Notes under the pieces: model-generated
The model's input: the letters and a program-made list of their open reading frames with translations, nothing else
What the model was told of the DNA's origin: nothing
The model's database searches: none
Position numbers and translations under genes: made by a program
From: an uncultured Oxalobacteraceae bacterium
GTDB taxonomy: Bacteria; Pseudomonadota; Gammaproteobacteria; Burkholderiales; Burkholderiaceae_D
Direction: 5' to 3'
DNA length: 64,000 nt
NCBI GenBank assembly: GCA_903893945.1
Contig: CAITOF010000005.1
Span: 1-64,000, forward strand
Shown: in pieces, positions 36,122 to 45,453 of the stretch
How the letters are laid out: every line of letters begins with the position of its first letter
Position numbering within the stretch: position 1 is the stretch's first letter

Positions 36122-37795
36122 TTAATGTGTACTGACCAGTTTGCCGAGTTCTGCAGCGGCGGCATCAACAACAACTTCCCATTCCTGTGCCCAGGACTTC
36201 TCAAAGGTCCGGAGGGTGCTGTACCAGCAGATTTCATCGGTCCCCAACTTTTGCCATGTGAAGCCACTCATCAACCACCAGGTGGGCACGCCGGTGGCTG
36301 CCGCCAGTATGCCGGCGGCAGTGGGCGCCGAAATCACCAGATCCAGTGCTTTCGTCAACGCTGCCGTTTCATCCAGGTCGTTATACAAATCAATTTCCTG
36401 GAATGAATGGACATCGACGTCGAAGGATTGTTTTGCCGCTTTAAGCTCGTCCGCACAGTCATCATATTGGAGATTGATAAACCGGACGCCAGCAACAGCG
36501 AAGAGGGCGCCCCATTGTTCCAGCTTTGAACAATAAAAGGCTCGTGTACCTTTCATGTCACTGCTACGCCAGCATATGCCCACCTTTAGCTCCGGCCCAA
36601 GGTCCGCCAGGCGGCGCTTCCAGTAATTGACACGTTCCGCATTGGGAGTCAGGAAGTGCTGATTTTTCGGAAAACTTGCTATCGTCGGTCGCAACCAGCG
36701 CGCCAGCGACCCTGCTGCAGACTGGACGTCGATGACCGGATTGTCACCATGTAAATTCTTCGCATCGTCCAATGAAACAATGTCTGCTTCCGGAAACGAT
36801 CTTGTGTAAAGCGGCACCAGCTTGCTTGCACAAGCAAAGATGCATTTCCTGAAATGACGTGTCAAATCCCGATACATGCTGGCATTCATTATCTGATCGC
36901 CAATTCCCTGTTCCCCCCACACCAGGATCGTCTTGCCGGTCCCGGTTTCGCCCTGCCAGGTTGGGTAAGGGAATCTGGAGTAGGCGACGGGCACTTTTTT
37001 TTTCAGGCGATATTCGTAACCAATCCAGCCCTGTTCAAGCTTGCCCAGGGCCAGTCTGGTTAAACCGAGGTGCCAAAGGTAATCCGCATTTGACGGTTCC
37101 AAGGCCGAGGCTCGCAGCATAAAGCCTTCACTCATTGCCAACTGGCCCAATTCCTGACAGGCCGCTCCAAGCAATTCAATGGCACTGGCAAGGGCTGGAT
37201 CAAGTTCGATTGCTTTCTGGCAGCAGGCAATTACCTTGTCCATTTGTCTCAGTTCGAAATAGGTCGCGCCTGTATTTGCGTAACAGTAGGCATCGTCAGG
37301 ATCTGCGTTCAGGGCAATCTGGAGATGTCGAAGTGAGCCGGCAAAATCAGACTGATTTCTTAAAATGGTCCCCAACGCCTTGTGCGCTTTCGCGTAGTCG
37401 GGCTGGAACTGGATGGCTCTCAGAAAAAATTCTTTTGCTTCATTTTCCTGATCCGAATCAACCAGCGCCGAGCCCAGGTTGAACAGGGCATCAGCAAAAT
37501 CGGGCTGTAATTCGAGTGCTTTGCGCAAAACCGGGATGGCAGCACCCGGCTCGCCTTTATCTCTTAATAAGCCACCCAAATTGTTGTAATACGATGCGAC
37601 CGACGGATTTTCTTTAATTGACCGTTCCATCCATTGCTGCGCCAAATCATACTTCTTGTGCCGATGTGCAATGATTCCCAGTAAGTGGTGTGCGGGTGCA
37701 TTGCCAGGTTGTTTCCGCAAAATGGAATGACATGCCTGTTCGGCCTGGTCCAGCCTGCCTTGTTGATAGTAATTAATGGCGTGTTCAAATGACAT
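36122..37795 (-). CDS. TPR-glycosyltransferase paralogue 2
   Basis: This paralogue of about 557 residues starts at ATG 37795, one base after the stop of the upstream paralogue (TAACATG); a longer reading to 37909 lies inside that gene. It has about six to seven TPRs (LDQAEQACHSILRKQPGNAP, AHKALGTILRNQSDFAGSLR) and the same C-terminal block: TILVWGEQGIGDQIMNASMY, LKVGICWRSSDMKG, VISAPTAAGILAAATGVPTW. The donor-site region is intact. Compared with paralogue 1 its TPR part diverges more than the catalytic part, which would fit different protein targets for the same sugar. Clear tandem duplication. Confidence 0.75.
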   Translation of the reverse strand: MSFEHAINYYQQGRLDQAEQACHSILRKQPGNAPAHHLLGIIAHRHKKYDLAQQWMERSIKENPSVASYYNNLGGLLRDKGEPGAAIPVLRKALELQPDFADALFNLGSALVDSDQENEAKEFFLRAIQFQPDYAKAHKALGTILRNQSDFAGSLRHLQIALNADPDDAYCYANTGATYFELRQMDKVIACCQKAIELDPALASAIELLGAACQELGQLAMSEGFMLRASALEPSNADYLWHLGLTRLALGKLEQGWIGYEYRLKKKVPVAYSRFPYPTWQGETGTGKTILVWGEQGIGDQIMNASMYRDLTRHFRKCIFACASKLVPLYTRSFPEADIVSLDDAKNLHGDNPVIDVQSAAGSLARWLRPTIASFPKNQHFLTPNAERVNYWKRRLADLGPELKVGICWRSSDMKGTRAFYCSKLEQWGALFAVAGVRFINLQYDDCADELKAAKQSFDVDVHSFQEIDLYNDLDETAALTKALDLVISAPTAAGILAAATGVPTWWLMSGFTWQKLGTDEICWYSTLRTFEKSWAQEWEVVVDAAAAELGKLVSTH

Positions 37796-37796
37796 G

Positions 37797-39854
37797 TTAT
37801 TTTCCGGTTCGACCCATGTGGTCCACGTCAACCGTGCTGACCCGTTTGCTGAGTGCAACCGCGACTTTGCCAATAACAGATTCCCAATCCTGCACCCAGT
37901 TTTTTTCAAAAGTACGAAGCGTGCTGTACCAGCAGACTTCCCCGGTGCCCAATTTTTGCCACACGAATCCTGTCATCAACCACCACGTGGGCACGCCGAT
38001 TGCTGCAGCCAGAATACCGGCAGCAGTGGGTGCAGATATAACCAGATCCATTGCTTTGGTCAGCGCTGCCGTTTCATCAATATCGTCATACAAATCAACT
38101 TCCGGGAAACAATGTACCTCGACACCAAACAATTTTTTTACCGATTGCAGTTCAGCCGAACACTCGTCATATTGAAGATTAACGAAACGTACGCCGGCGA
38201 TGGCAAAAATGGCATTCCACTGTTCTATCTTTGTACAATAAAGGGGACGGTTACCGGTCATTACACTGGTGCGCCAATTGATGCCCACCTTTAATTCCGG
38301 GCCGAGTTCCGCCAGACGTTTCTTCCAATAGGTGACCCGATCGGGATCCGGCGTGAGGAAATGACTTTTTTTGGGAAAACTCGATAAGGTTGGCCGCAAC
38401 CAGCGTGCAAGCGAGCCTGCTGCAGATTGTACGTCTATGCGGTGATCGGTGCCGACCCATTCTGGCAAATCGTCGAACGAAACGATATCTGCTTCCGGAA
38501 ACGAACGCTGGTACAGTGTCACCAGCTTGCCTGAACAAGCCAGTGTGGTTTTTTTAAATCGCGGCATCAGATCTTCATAGAGGCTTGCGAACATGATCTG
38601 GTCGCCGATACCCTGTTCCCCCCACACCAGTATCGACTTGTCCGGCATCGATTCACCGTGCCAGGTCGGATACGAGTAACCAGGATTGATGATGGGGACG
38701 CGTTTTTTCCAGCGATATTCGAATCCCGCCCAACCCTGTTCGAGGTTGCCCATCGCTAACCGGTTTAATCCAAGGTTGAACAGGTTGTCGAAATTGTTCG
38801 GATTGATTATGGATGCTTTTGAGAAAAACCCTTCTGCTATTGTCAATTCTCCCAGTTCCTGACAGGCCAGTCCAAGAAATTCAAACGCGTTAGAATTTTT
38901 TGGGTCAAGGTCTGTCGCTTTCTGGCAGTAGAAAATGACTTTTTCAAATTGTTTTAACTCCGTATAGACAGCCGCCATATTATTGAAATAAAGGGAGCGG
39001 GCTGGATTGATGTCTATTGCGCGCTGAAAGTGCCTGAGCGCTTCGGCATAATCGCAGCGGGTGAGTGCCACCACGCCCAGATTGTTATAGGCCTCGTCGT
39101 GATTCGGGTCCAGTTCCAACGCGCGTTGACAGCAAAGGATGACATCGTCGTATTGCCTGACATCAATAAGGGCCGTCGCACAGTTGGTGTAGTAAGCAGG
39201 TTCGGTCGAGTTGAATTTCAACGCTGTCTGGAATTGCTGGACCGCTTCCTGACTTTTATGTTGCCTTAACAGGTCCAGGCCCAAAGCATTGTACGCCCTG
39301 TCAAATCCGGGATCCTGCCTTATCGTTTTCTGAAACCAGTCAACTGCTTCTGCCGTCCTTCCGATATCATTTAATGCAGTGCCCAAGTTGAACATTGCAT
39401 TGGTAAAATCAGGTTTTAACCGTACCGCTTTTTCAAGATTCTCAATGGCCAGAAATTTTTTATCAAGGGCCAATTGCACGGCACCCAGGTTACTGTAGTA
39501 TTCGGCAACGGACGGATTCAGTTCGATGGATTGCGCCATCCTTTGTTGAGCTAATTCATAGTTCTTCTCGCGATGCGCGATCACCCCGAGGAAGTGGATG
39601 CCATGGGCATGGTCGGGTCGCTGGTGCACAATGGATTCATAAAGCTCTCTGGCGGCTTTCAGATCGTTCTGCTGATAAAGCTGGTCTGCCTTCGTAATCA
39701 AGGCGCCCACTGGCGATGGGTCCGCAGCCCCGCCATTGTGCATGGCGGGTGCGGGCAGGGCAGGCGAAGGTGGCAGAGCCGTTGGCATGCAGCAGTTCTT
39801 GTACTTTTTCCCGCTACCACAAAGGCACAGATCATTTCGCCCGACTTTGGACAT
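37797..39854 (-). CDS. TPR-glycosyltransferase paralogue 3 with N-terminal SEC-C motif
   Basis: The 685-residue protein opens with a SEC-C zinc motif (VGRNDLCLCGSGKKYKNCC, Cys-x-Cys...Cys-Cys), as found at the end of SecA, where it contacts SecB and ribosomes. After an Ala/Pro linker follow about nine TPRs (residues 55-390) and the C-terminal transferase block with SILVWGEQGIGDQIMFASLY, LKVGINWRTSVMTG and VISAPTAAGILAAAIGVPTW. It is the first gene of the three-paralogue run. The SEC-C motif may help contact nascent or exported protein; its purpose in a glycosyltransferase is not established. It lies 15 bases after the metallo-hydrolase gene. Confidence 0.76.
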   Translation of the reverse strand: MSKVGRNDLCLCGSGKKYKNCCMPTALPPSPALPAPAMHNGGAADPSPVGALITKADQLYQQNDLKAARELYESIVHQRPDHAHGIHFLGVIAHREKNYELAQQRMAQSIELNPSVAEYYSNLGAVQLALDKKFLAIENLEKAVRLKPDFTNAMFNLGTALNDIGRTAEAVDWFQKTIRQDPGFDRAYNALGLDLLRQHKSQEAVQQFQTALKFNSTEPAYYTNCATALIDVRQYDDVILCCQRALELDPNHDEAYNNLGVVALTRCDYAEALRHFQRAIDINPARSLYFNNMAAVYTELKQFEKVIFYCQKATDLDPKNSNAFEFLGLACQELGELTIAEGFFSKASIINPNNFDNLFNLGLNRLAMGNLEQGWAGFEYRWKKRVPIINPGYSYPTWHGESMPDKSILVWGEQGIGDQIMFASLYEDLMPRFKKTTLACSGKLVTLYQRSFPEADIVSFDDLPEWVGTDHRIDVQSAAGSLARWLRPTLSSFPKKSHFLTPDPDRVTYWKKRLAELGPELKVGINWRTSVMTGNRPLYCTKIEQWNAIFAIAGVRFVNLQYDECSAELQSVKKLFGVEVHCFPEVDLYDDIDETAALTKAMDLVISAPTAAGILAAAIGVPTWWLMTGFVWQKLGTGEVCWYSTLRTFEKNWVQDWESVIGKVAVALSKRVSTVDVDHMGRTGK

Positions 39855-39869
39855 GCCTGGAACCTCAGT

Positions 39870-40847
39870 CTACGGTAAAGCCAGATAATTAACCGGAATC
39901 CATGCATAGCCTTTGCCCTCGGTACGCAGATAACCTAAACCGGGAAACGAAAGGTGCGCTGAACCGATCAGGTAGCCTTCTTTGGCGGCGGTGGCATAGG
40001 CCTTTTTACGTTCTGCTATGGCATCTTTACTATCCGAATCAAAATGCACGGCGACATTCGGATTGTCAAACTGTACCGAAGCCACGTGCATCAGGTCGCC
40101 CCACAGGATCAGTTTTTTCCCTTTGCTTTCGACCAGATAAATCGTATGGCCCGGGGTGTGGCCATGTGCGGCAACTGCTTTAACGCCTGGAACCAGATCG
40201 GTATTGCCGTCAAAGGTTTTGAAACGTCCTGATGCAACGTAGGGCTGGAAAGCGGCAATGGCGTGCTGAAATCCATCCTTGGAATCGGCGCCCGCTTTGT
40301 CCAGATTTGCCTGGCTCAGCCAGTAATCGGCATCGCGTTTATCTGCCCGTACGGTGGCGTTCGGGAAATTCGCCACACCGTTGGTGCTCAAGCTGCCGAT
40401 ATGATCGCCATGCATATGGGTAATGTAAATCTCGTCAACCTGTTCAGGCTGATAGCCGGCCGCCTTCAGGTTGGGAATTAATCGGCCCAGCGTCGGGCCG
40501 AAAAAACTGCCGGCGCCGGTGTCAATCAATACCAGCTTGTCGCCGGTATTGATCAGATAGGCGTTCACGGATGTATCAACAGGATTGGTCAGATGGTACC
40601 TGGTGATGGCTTTATTGAAATCGCCCGGTGAAATGCCCGCCAGTATTTTATCCATGGGCAGTGGTACGGTGCCATCGGACAGCGCGGTGACTTCGAAGTC
40701 ACCCAACATGACACGGTAGTAGCCGGGAGCAGAAGTTTTTACCTGCGGCGCTGCTGCAAAGGCCGGTGCGGTGACGATAAAAGAACAGAAAGTGACAGCG
40801 GTAATCAGGGCAAGCAACGCTGAGCGGACAGTAGGGTGTGAGTTCAA
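39870..40847 (-). CDS. Exported metallo-beta-lactamase-fold hydrolase
   Basis: The 325-residue protein has a signal peptide (ALLALITAVTFCSFIVTAPA then FAAAP) and the zinc-binding motif ITHMHGDHIGSL, with later His/Asp ligands in AAHGHTPGHTIYL and LILWGDLMHVAS, so the binuclear site looks complete. It resembles the MBL-fold subgroup that includes quorum-quenching lactonases and thiol-ester hydrolases, but the substrate cannot be told. The start is a TTG at 40847 with a strong AAGGAG site. Only 15 bases separate it from the TPR-SEC-C gene, so it may be cotranscribed with the glycosylation genes, although it acts in the periplasm. Confidence 0.85.
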   Translation of the reverse strand: MNSHPTVRSALLALITAVTFCSFIVTAPAFAAAPQVKTSAPGYYRVMLGDFEVTALSDGTVPLPMDKILAGISPGDFNKAITRYHLTNPVDTSVNAYLINTGDKLVLIDTGAGSFFGPTLGRLIPNLKAAGYQPEQVDEIYITHMHGDHIGSLSTNGVANFPNATVRADKRDADYWLSQANLDKAGADSKDGFQHAIAAFQPYVASGRFKTFDGNTDLVPGVKAVAAHGHTPGHTIYLVESKGKKLILWGDLMHVASVQFDNPNVAVHFDSDSKDAIAERKKAYATAAKEGYLIGSAHLSFPGLGYLRTEGKGYAWIPVNYLALP

Positions 40848-40976
40848 AGTAATACTCCTTGAAGTAGGGTTGTAAATAGCGGGTATTTACAGGTAATGGC
40901 ACGTTTTAATCCGCAGGGGACATGTTGAAATTTGTTTAACGTGCTGCCACGCTGTAACAACAGCCCGGTTAATTTA

Positions 40977-42542
40977 TCACAATTGCTGAATCAGGTACTC
41001 TGCCTTCTTCAAAACGTTCAGTGCGCGATGGATGACCAGATCGGATGAATCTGCGCCCTGTTGGCATGCCTCGATTATGACACGGCTGCTGGCGCACATG
41101 CGCAATGCACTGACATCCATACCGTACTGCTGGCCACACAAAACCGGTTGCCCAAGCTGGCAGCGCGTCGCAGCAAGGGCTGGGACAACCCTGGCCGACG
41201 GTGATGCGGCAACGGGAAACTGCAGTTGCCGGTAGACCTGAAGAGTCTGTTCACGGCTGAGCGGTTTGCCGGGCTGGTGCAGAAGCAGAAAAGGAAAAAT
41301 GGTGGGAATCTGATCCCAGCTCGTTTCGCTGCAGAAGGGCGTTCTGTCCAGATGACGTTCGGCCATCAATTCAAAATGGGGGGACTGCGAAATGGCCTGC
41401 TGGATCGCGCCGGCAAAGTCCGCCAGGAAATCCGCAATCTGGTTTGGCGGCAGGGCGTGAAACGCCTTCAGCTCAGCCACGGCGGCTTCCAGGCGCAACA
41501 GCAATCCCCAATTAACAGAGTCAGATAATTGTCGGGTGGCCTGCCAGTGTGCAGGCCATTCTGCCCGTGCGGAATAATCTGCGAGGGAACCCGGCAATTT
41601 CTGTCTGGATAAACGCGGAATCAGATTCGACGGAACGTGCAGTATGCCGGAAAACACCGGACCGGTCAGAAATTTGGAGCCGGTTAAGGCCACCATGCAG
41701 CCTGATTTCAGGTATGCATTTAATGTGGTATTGGAAATGCGGAACTGGCAGGCATCGACCAGAACATCCACCTGATCCGGGACACGCTGTCGCAGCGCAG
41801 CAATATAGCCCGGGCTCGGTGCAATTAATCCGGTTTTGGAAACATCAATCATGATCAGCAGGACACGTTGACCAATCGCCATGGAGTCTGAAATCAGCTG
41901 GTCAACTTCGCGGTCAATGTCACCGGATGATCGTTTTTGTCCATGACTGTTCCTCAGGCCGACACTGCTCACGGTAATCGGGTGCACACCGGACATGGCA
42001 GTGTATGCCGTTACCTTTCCTCCCAGTGCCGCATTGTCGCTGAAATGCTGTCCCCGTAATGCTGGGGAAACACCGCTGCCGGTTTCAGCACCATCCATCA
42101 TGATGACATGCAGGGGAGGGGCGAGGAGGGTTCCACTGGCATGACCGGCTGCCATCAACTGGGCACAGATCAAGTGCAGATCTGTGCCCGATGCGGCAAA
42201 AATGGTGGCCACATCGGCGAGGTCAGAGAACTCGCAAAGATCGAACATTTCGCGCCGAATCCGGTCCAGTTCCTGACGGTACAGCACCGGTTCTGCAAGG
42301 GTGTTTGCCGCGTTAAGCAATTTCTGGTGCAATGCACTTGCAGCCGCATAGCCACGTGCTGAAATGGTGGAGCCGGTCGACGAACCGAAAGCTACCATGC
42401 CCGCATCAGGATGGCTACCGCAGCCATACTTGTTGACACCGGTTTTCGGATCGATCACGAGTCTGGTGTCACCGCCGGAGAGTAAAACCTGTTCGGTCGT
42501 CTGCGCAGCAAGTTGCTCGAATTGTTCCATAGTGAGTATCAT
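40977..42542 (-). CDS. PLP-dependent enzyme of fold type I, unassigned
   Basis: The 521-residue protein starts at ATG 42542, which overlaps the stop of the ATP-grasp gene as ATGA. It has the small-domain glycine-rich start YGCGSHPDAGMVAFGSSTGS, a cofactor-phosphate loop AASGTDLHLICAQLM, the pyridine aspartate in VDVLVDACQFRIS, and the PLP lysine in VALTGSKFLTGPVFSG. So it looks like a working class-V aminotransferase/kynureninase-like enzyme but longer than usual. I do not recognise a characterised subfamily. Context with an ATP-grasp ligase and an amino-acid decarboxylase suggests synthesis or modification of an amino-acid-derived compound. Confidence 0.75.
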   Translation of the reverse strand: MILTMEQFEQLAAQTTEQVLLSGGDTRLVIDPKTGVNKYGCGSHPDAGMVAFGSSTGSTISARGYAAASALHQKLLNAANTLAEPVLYRQELDRIRREMFDLCEFSDLADVATIFAASGTDLHLICAQLMAAGHASGTLLAPPLHVIMMDGAETGSGVSPALRGQHFSDNAALGGKVTAYTAMSGVHPITVSSVGLRNSHGQKRSSGDIDREVDQLISDSMAIGQRVLLIMIDVSKTGLIAPSPGYIAALRQRVPDQVDVLVDACQFRISNTTLNAYLKSGCMVALTGSKFLTGPVFSGILHVPSNLIPRLSRQKLPGSLADYSARAEWPAHWQATRQLSDSVNWGLLLRLEAAVAELKAFHALPPNQIADFLADFAGAIQQAISQSPHFELMAERHLDRTPFCSETSWDQIPTIFPFLLLHQPGKPLSREQTLQVYRQLQFPVAASPSARVVPALAATRCQLGQPVLCGQQYGMDVSALRMCASSRVIIEACQQGADSSDLVIHRALNVLKKAEYLIQQL

Positions 42543-43783
42543 AAGACCTTTCCGCACCGTTTGGCCAGTAATTCGGCGAAGGCACGAAACAGTTTCGGCA
42601 TCTGGATTTTCTTATACGGAAAAATCCCGGCGGAATCCATATCGTGCACCACCATGTTGCTGTCGATTTCGAAAATCAGCAATTGACCGTCTTGTGTTTC
42701 GGCACAGTCCATGCCGACATAATCCAGACCCGACCGGATATAGATGGCCTGCAGCGCAGCTCCATGGCGTTTGGCAAAACCGCTATTGAAACTGGCCATG
42801 AAATCGGCTTCTTCGCGTCGATGTGCCTCGTTATCCAGCATGTCGGCGTTGAGGTAATGCACCATCCAGCGCGGTGAAATAGCCATATGGCAAACATACG
42901 CGATGCCATCGATGAGTATGATGCGGTACTTTCGAAACAGACCGTCTGGGCTGCGGTAATCAATGAACGGTGACACAAAAAACAGGTCAGACCTCGAATT
43001 CACCAGGTAATTGGTCAGGTCGCCAAGGTTTTCAATCCGGGCCAGACCGGTCCCTGCGTGAGAGTCAATCGGCCGAATGATGATGGGGTAATCCACGCCC
43101 TCGAGCTGGCTGGACAGCGGACGAGCCAGCTCACCCGGCCGACAGCATTCTTCAAGTTCTGCACGTGTTACCCGCATCGCTGCGGGCATCAGCACGCCAG
43201 GTATCGGCGCCAGTTGTGCGCAGGTGATGTCGCGCGAAAGCCGGCCAATGGCAGCCGGTCGATTAATCACCGGACGCGGCCATAATGCCAGTTCCTTGTC
43301 CAGATAGGCCAGCAGTGCCTGGTTGGCATCGGATTCGCCGATCGCAACAATTAATACGTCATGATCGGGTATCTGTTTGGGCAGTCCCTGGGTCAGCGTG
43401 ATGTACAGCAGATCTAGCGCCACGGGCTGGTTTTCAATCAAAAATTCGAAAGGTGAATTTGCCATGAGATCCCCGGGGCCGAGGACGGCCAATGCGCGAA
43501 TTTTTACTGGCATGGCTGGGCGTGAGTAATGAAAGACCGGTTGTGTCTGGATCGCCAGCGCCTGCATCGCTTGCGCCAACTTGGGATCGCCGCGCATGAT
43601 CATGATGATCGCCAGATCCAGTAACGCATTGGCGTCGCGCGCATCTTCCTTTATGCGGCTTACCAGCGCGTCACCGACCGGGGACAGATCTCCACCATTA
43701 AAAGCCAGGGTCATCAGCGCCGGCAAGCCGATAAACTCCCTGCTTTTCAGTTTCTCTTCTATCACTGTTGTGGCATTCTGCAT
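42539..43783 (-). CDS. ATP-grasp ligase-like protein with helical N-terminal region
   Basis: The 414-residue protein has a helical, TPR-like N-terminal third (residues 1-75: LMTLAFNGGDLSPVGDALVS, MRGDPKLAQAMQALAIQTQP), then a RimK/peptide-ligase-like ATP-grasp domain: PVINRPAAIGRLSRD, YPIIIRPIDSHAGTGLARIE, the RKYRIILIDGIAYVCHMAIS strand pair, and LDYVGMDCAETQDGQLLIFE with the metal-binding acid and ...EIDSNMVVHDMD. The ATP-grasp residues look complete. Such enzymes form amide bonds from carboxylates and amines. It is translationally coupled to the PLP enzyme downstream and 37 bases from the decarboxylase upstream. Substrates are unknown. Confidence 0.8.
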   Translation of the reverse strand: MQNATTVIEEKLKSREFIGLPALMTLAFNGGDLSPVGDALVSRIKEDARDANALLDLAIIMIMRGDPKLAQAMQALAIQTQPVFHYSRPAMPVKIRALAVLGPGDLMANSPFEFLIENQPVALDLLYITLTQGLPKQIPDHDVLIVAIGESDANQALLAYLDKELALWPRPVINRPAAIGRLSRDITCAQLAPIPGVLMPAAMRVTRAELEECCRPGELARPLSSQLEGVDYPIIIRPIDSHAGTGLARIENLGDLTNYLVNSRSDLFFVSPFIDYRSPDGLFRKYRIILIDGIAYVCHMAISPRWMVHYLNADMLDNEAHRREEADFMASFNSGFAKRHGAALQAIYIRSGLDYVGMDCAETQDGQLLIFEIDSNMVVHDMDSAGIFPYKKIQMPKLFRAFAELLAKRCGKVL

Positions 43784-43820
43784 GATGTTCTCAAGGTACG
43801 GATTCAGTTAGCTGGCAAAG

Positions 43821-45296
43821 TTAAACACTGCTGCCAGATGCCATTAATTCGTGGCCGATGCGCAGACTGGACTGGACCAGATTGTCAATATCGACACGGG
43901 TTGTCCGGTGGTTAACGATGGCAGCGCGAATGGCAAACTGGTTGTTTATCATTGTGCTCGACGGTGCCACCAGACCGGCTTCCTGCAGACGGATGACAAT
44001 GTTATTGTTGAGTTCATTCATGACGTCAACGCTCCGGTTTGCGGCAGGTGACACGCCGATATACCGGAAGCAGACAATGTTCAGACTGACCGGCGCGAGC
44101 AATTCCAGTCCGGCTTCGCGTACAACACAAGTGGCCAGATACTGGGCCAGCTCACAGGTGTGAAGGATGATGTTTCCCAATTTTTCGGTGCCGAAAGTCG
44201 CAATCGTGAACCAGGTTTTAAGTGCGCGAAAACCCCGGGACAGGTCCGGACCCAGGTCACAGGGCCAGGGCGACCCGGCTGCCATGCCGCGTGTTTCCCG
44301 TTTCAGATAGTGGGCGGGGGATGAAAATGACTCCAGTTGATCAGTACCGTCGCGCACCAGGATATAACCCGCATCGTAGGGTACCTGTCCCCACTTATGG
44401 AAATCAAAGGCAATCGACGAGGCGCGTTCAATGCCTGCCAGTCGGGGCGCGATACCTGCTGAAAGCATGCCCAGTGCGCCATAAGCGCCATCGATATGAA
44501 ACCAGCATTTTTCGGTTTCGGCGATGGTGGCCAGTGAATTCAGGTCGTCAATCGCGCCGACATCGACCGTGCCAGCCGAGCCAATGATCAGAAAGGGATG
44601 AAATCCGGCATTTTTGTCGGCCTGCAACGTCTGCTGCAGTTGCTGAAGATCGATCTGAAAATCCGCAGTCATCGGGATCAGTCGCAGTGCAGCGGTGCCG
44701 AAACCGGCCAGATCCATGGCTTTGGAAATGCAGCCATGGGCACCTGCGGAGGCGTAGGCGAGAAGCCTTGTCCCCTGTTGTGCAATGCCGTGGTCACGCA
44801 CGGCAGTGCCCGAGTATCGGGTGCGGGCGATGACCACCGCAATAAAATTGGCAATCGAGGTACCGGTGACAAACAGGCCATTGGCCGTTTCGGGAAACTG
44901 AAATAATTCACGCATCCAATGCAGTATCTGGCGTTCGACGGCAATCGGAATCTGGTCGCGCCCGCCGACATTGGCATTCAGTCCCGCGGCCAGCATGTCG
45001 GCGATCATGCCAACCGGTGTTCCGCCGCCCTGTACCCAGCCCATGAAACCGGGGTGTGCGTTGCCTACCGTGTATGGCAGGATCTCGTGCAGGAACTGCT
45101 GATGCAGGATCGCCAGGTCAGTGCCTTTTTCAGGCAGCGGCTCCCTGAAATGGTCCCGAATGGCGCTGGGGATAGGTTGCCAGACCGGACGTTCGCGCAG
45201 ATGCTGGGTATAGTCGAGCATATCCTCGAGCATGGCGTGCGCCTGAGCTCGGAAGGCTGGCCAATCCGTCGGATCGAGGGTGTGGTTCGAATGCAC
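43821..45296 (-). CDS. PLP-dependent amino acid decarboxylase (group II)
   Basis: The 491-residue protein belongs to the aromatic-amino-acid/glutamate/2,4-diaminobutyrate decarboxylase family: GNAHPGFMGWVQGGGTPVGM, QILHWMRELFQFPETANGLF, FVTGTSIANFIAVVIART, the PLP aspartate in WFHIDGAYGALGML, and the PLP lysine in AFDFHKWGQVPYDAGYILV. The start is GTG 45296 with AAAGGTG upstream. The substrate residues cannot be read reliably. It is the first gene of a three-gene group with ATP-grasp and a second PLP enzyme, so the amine product may be the nucleophile for the ATP-grasp ligase. That order is inference. Confidence 0.85.
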   Translation of the reverse strand: MHSNHTLDPTDWPAFRAQAHAMLEDMLDYTQHLRERPVWQPIPSAIRDHFREPLPEKGTDLAILHQQFLHEILPYTVGNAHPGFMGWVQGGGTPVGMIADMLAAGLNANVGGRDQIPIAVERQILHWMRELFQFPETANGLFVTGTSIANFIAVVIARTRYSGTAVRDHGIAQQGTRLLAYASAGAHGCISKAMDLAGFGTAALRLIPMTADFQIDLQQLQQTLQADKNAGFHPFLIIGSAGTVDVGAIDDLNSLATIAETEKCWFHIDGAYGALGMLSAGIAPRLAGIERASSIAFDFHKWGQVPYDAGYILVRDGTDQLESFSSPAHYLKRETRGMAAGSPWPCDLGPDLSRGFRALKTWFTIATFGTEKLGNIILHTCELAQYLATCVVREAGLELLAPVSLNIVCFRYIGVSPAANRSVDVMNELNNNIVIRLQEAGLVAPSSTMINNQFAIRAAIVNHRTTRVDIDNLVQSSLRIGHELMASGSSV

Positions 45297-45453
45297 TGTT
45301 CACCTTTGGGTGGTGTGGTGTGGACCATTATTGCGTGAAAAGGGCGAATCCAAAAGAAGAATGAAGGCTGCTTTTGTGCTGAAATTCTGAATTGTGGTGC
45401 AATTAGTGCAAAATAAGGTATTTTTTTATTAACTTTTATTGAAGCGACAGAGT

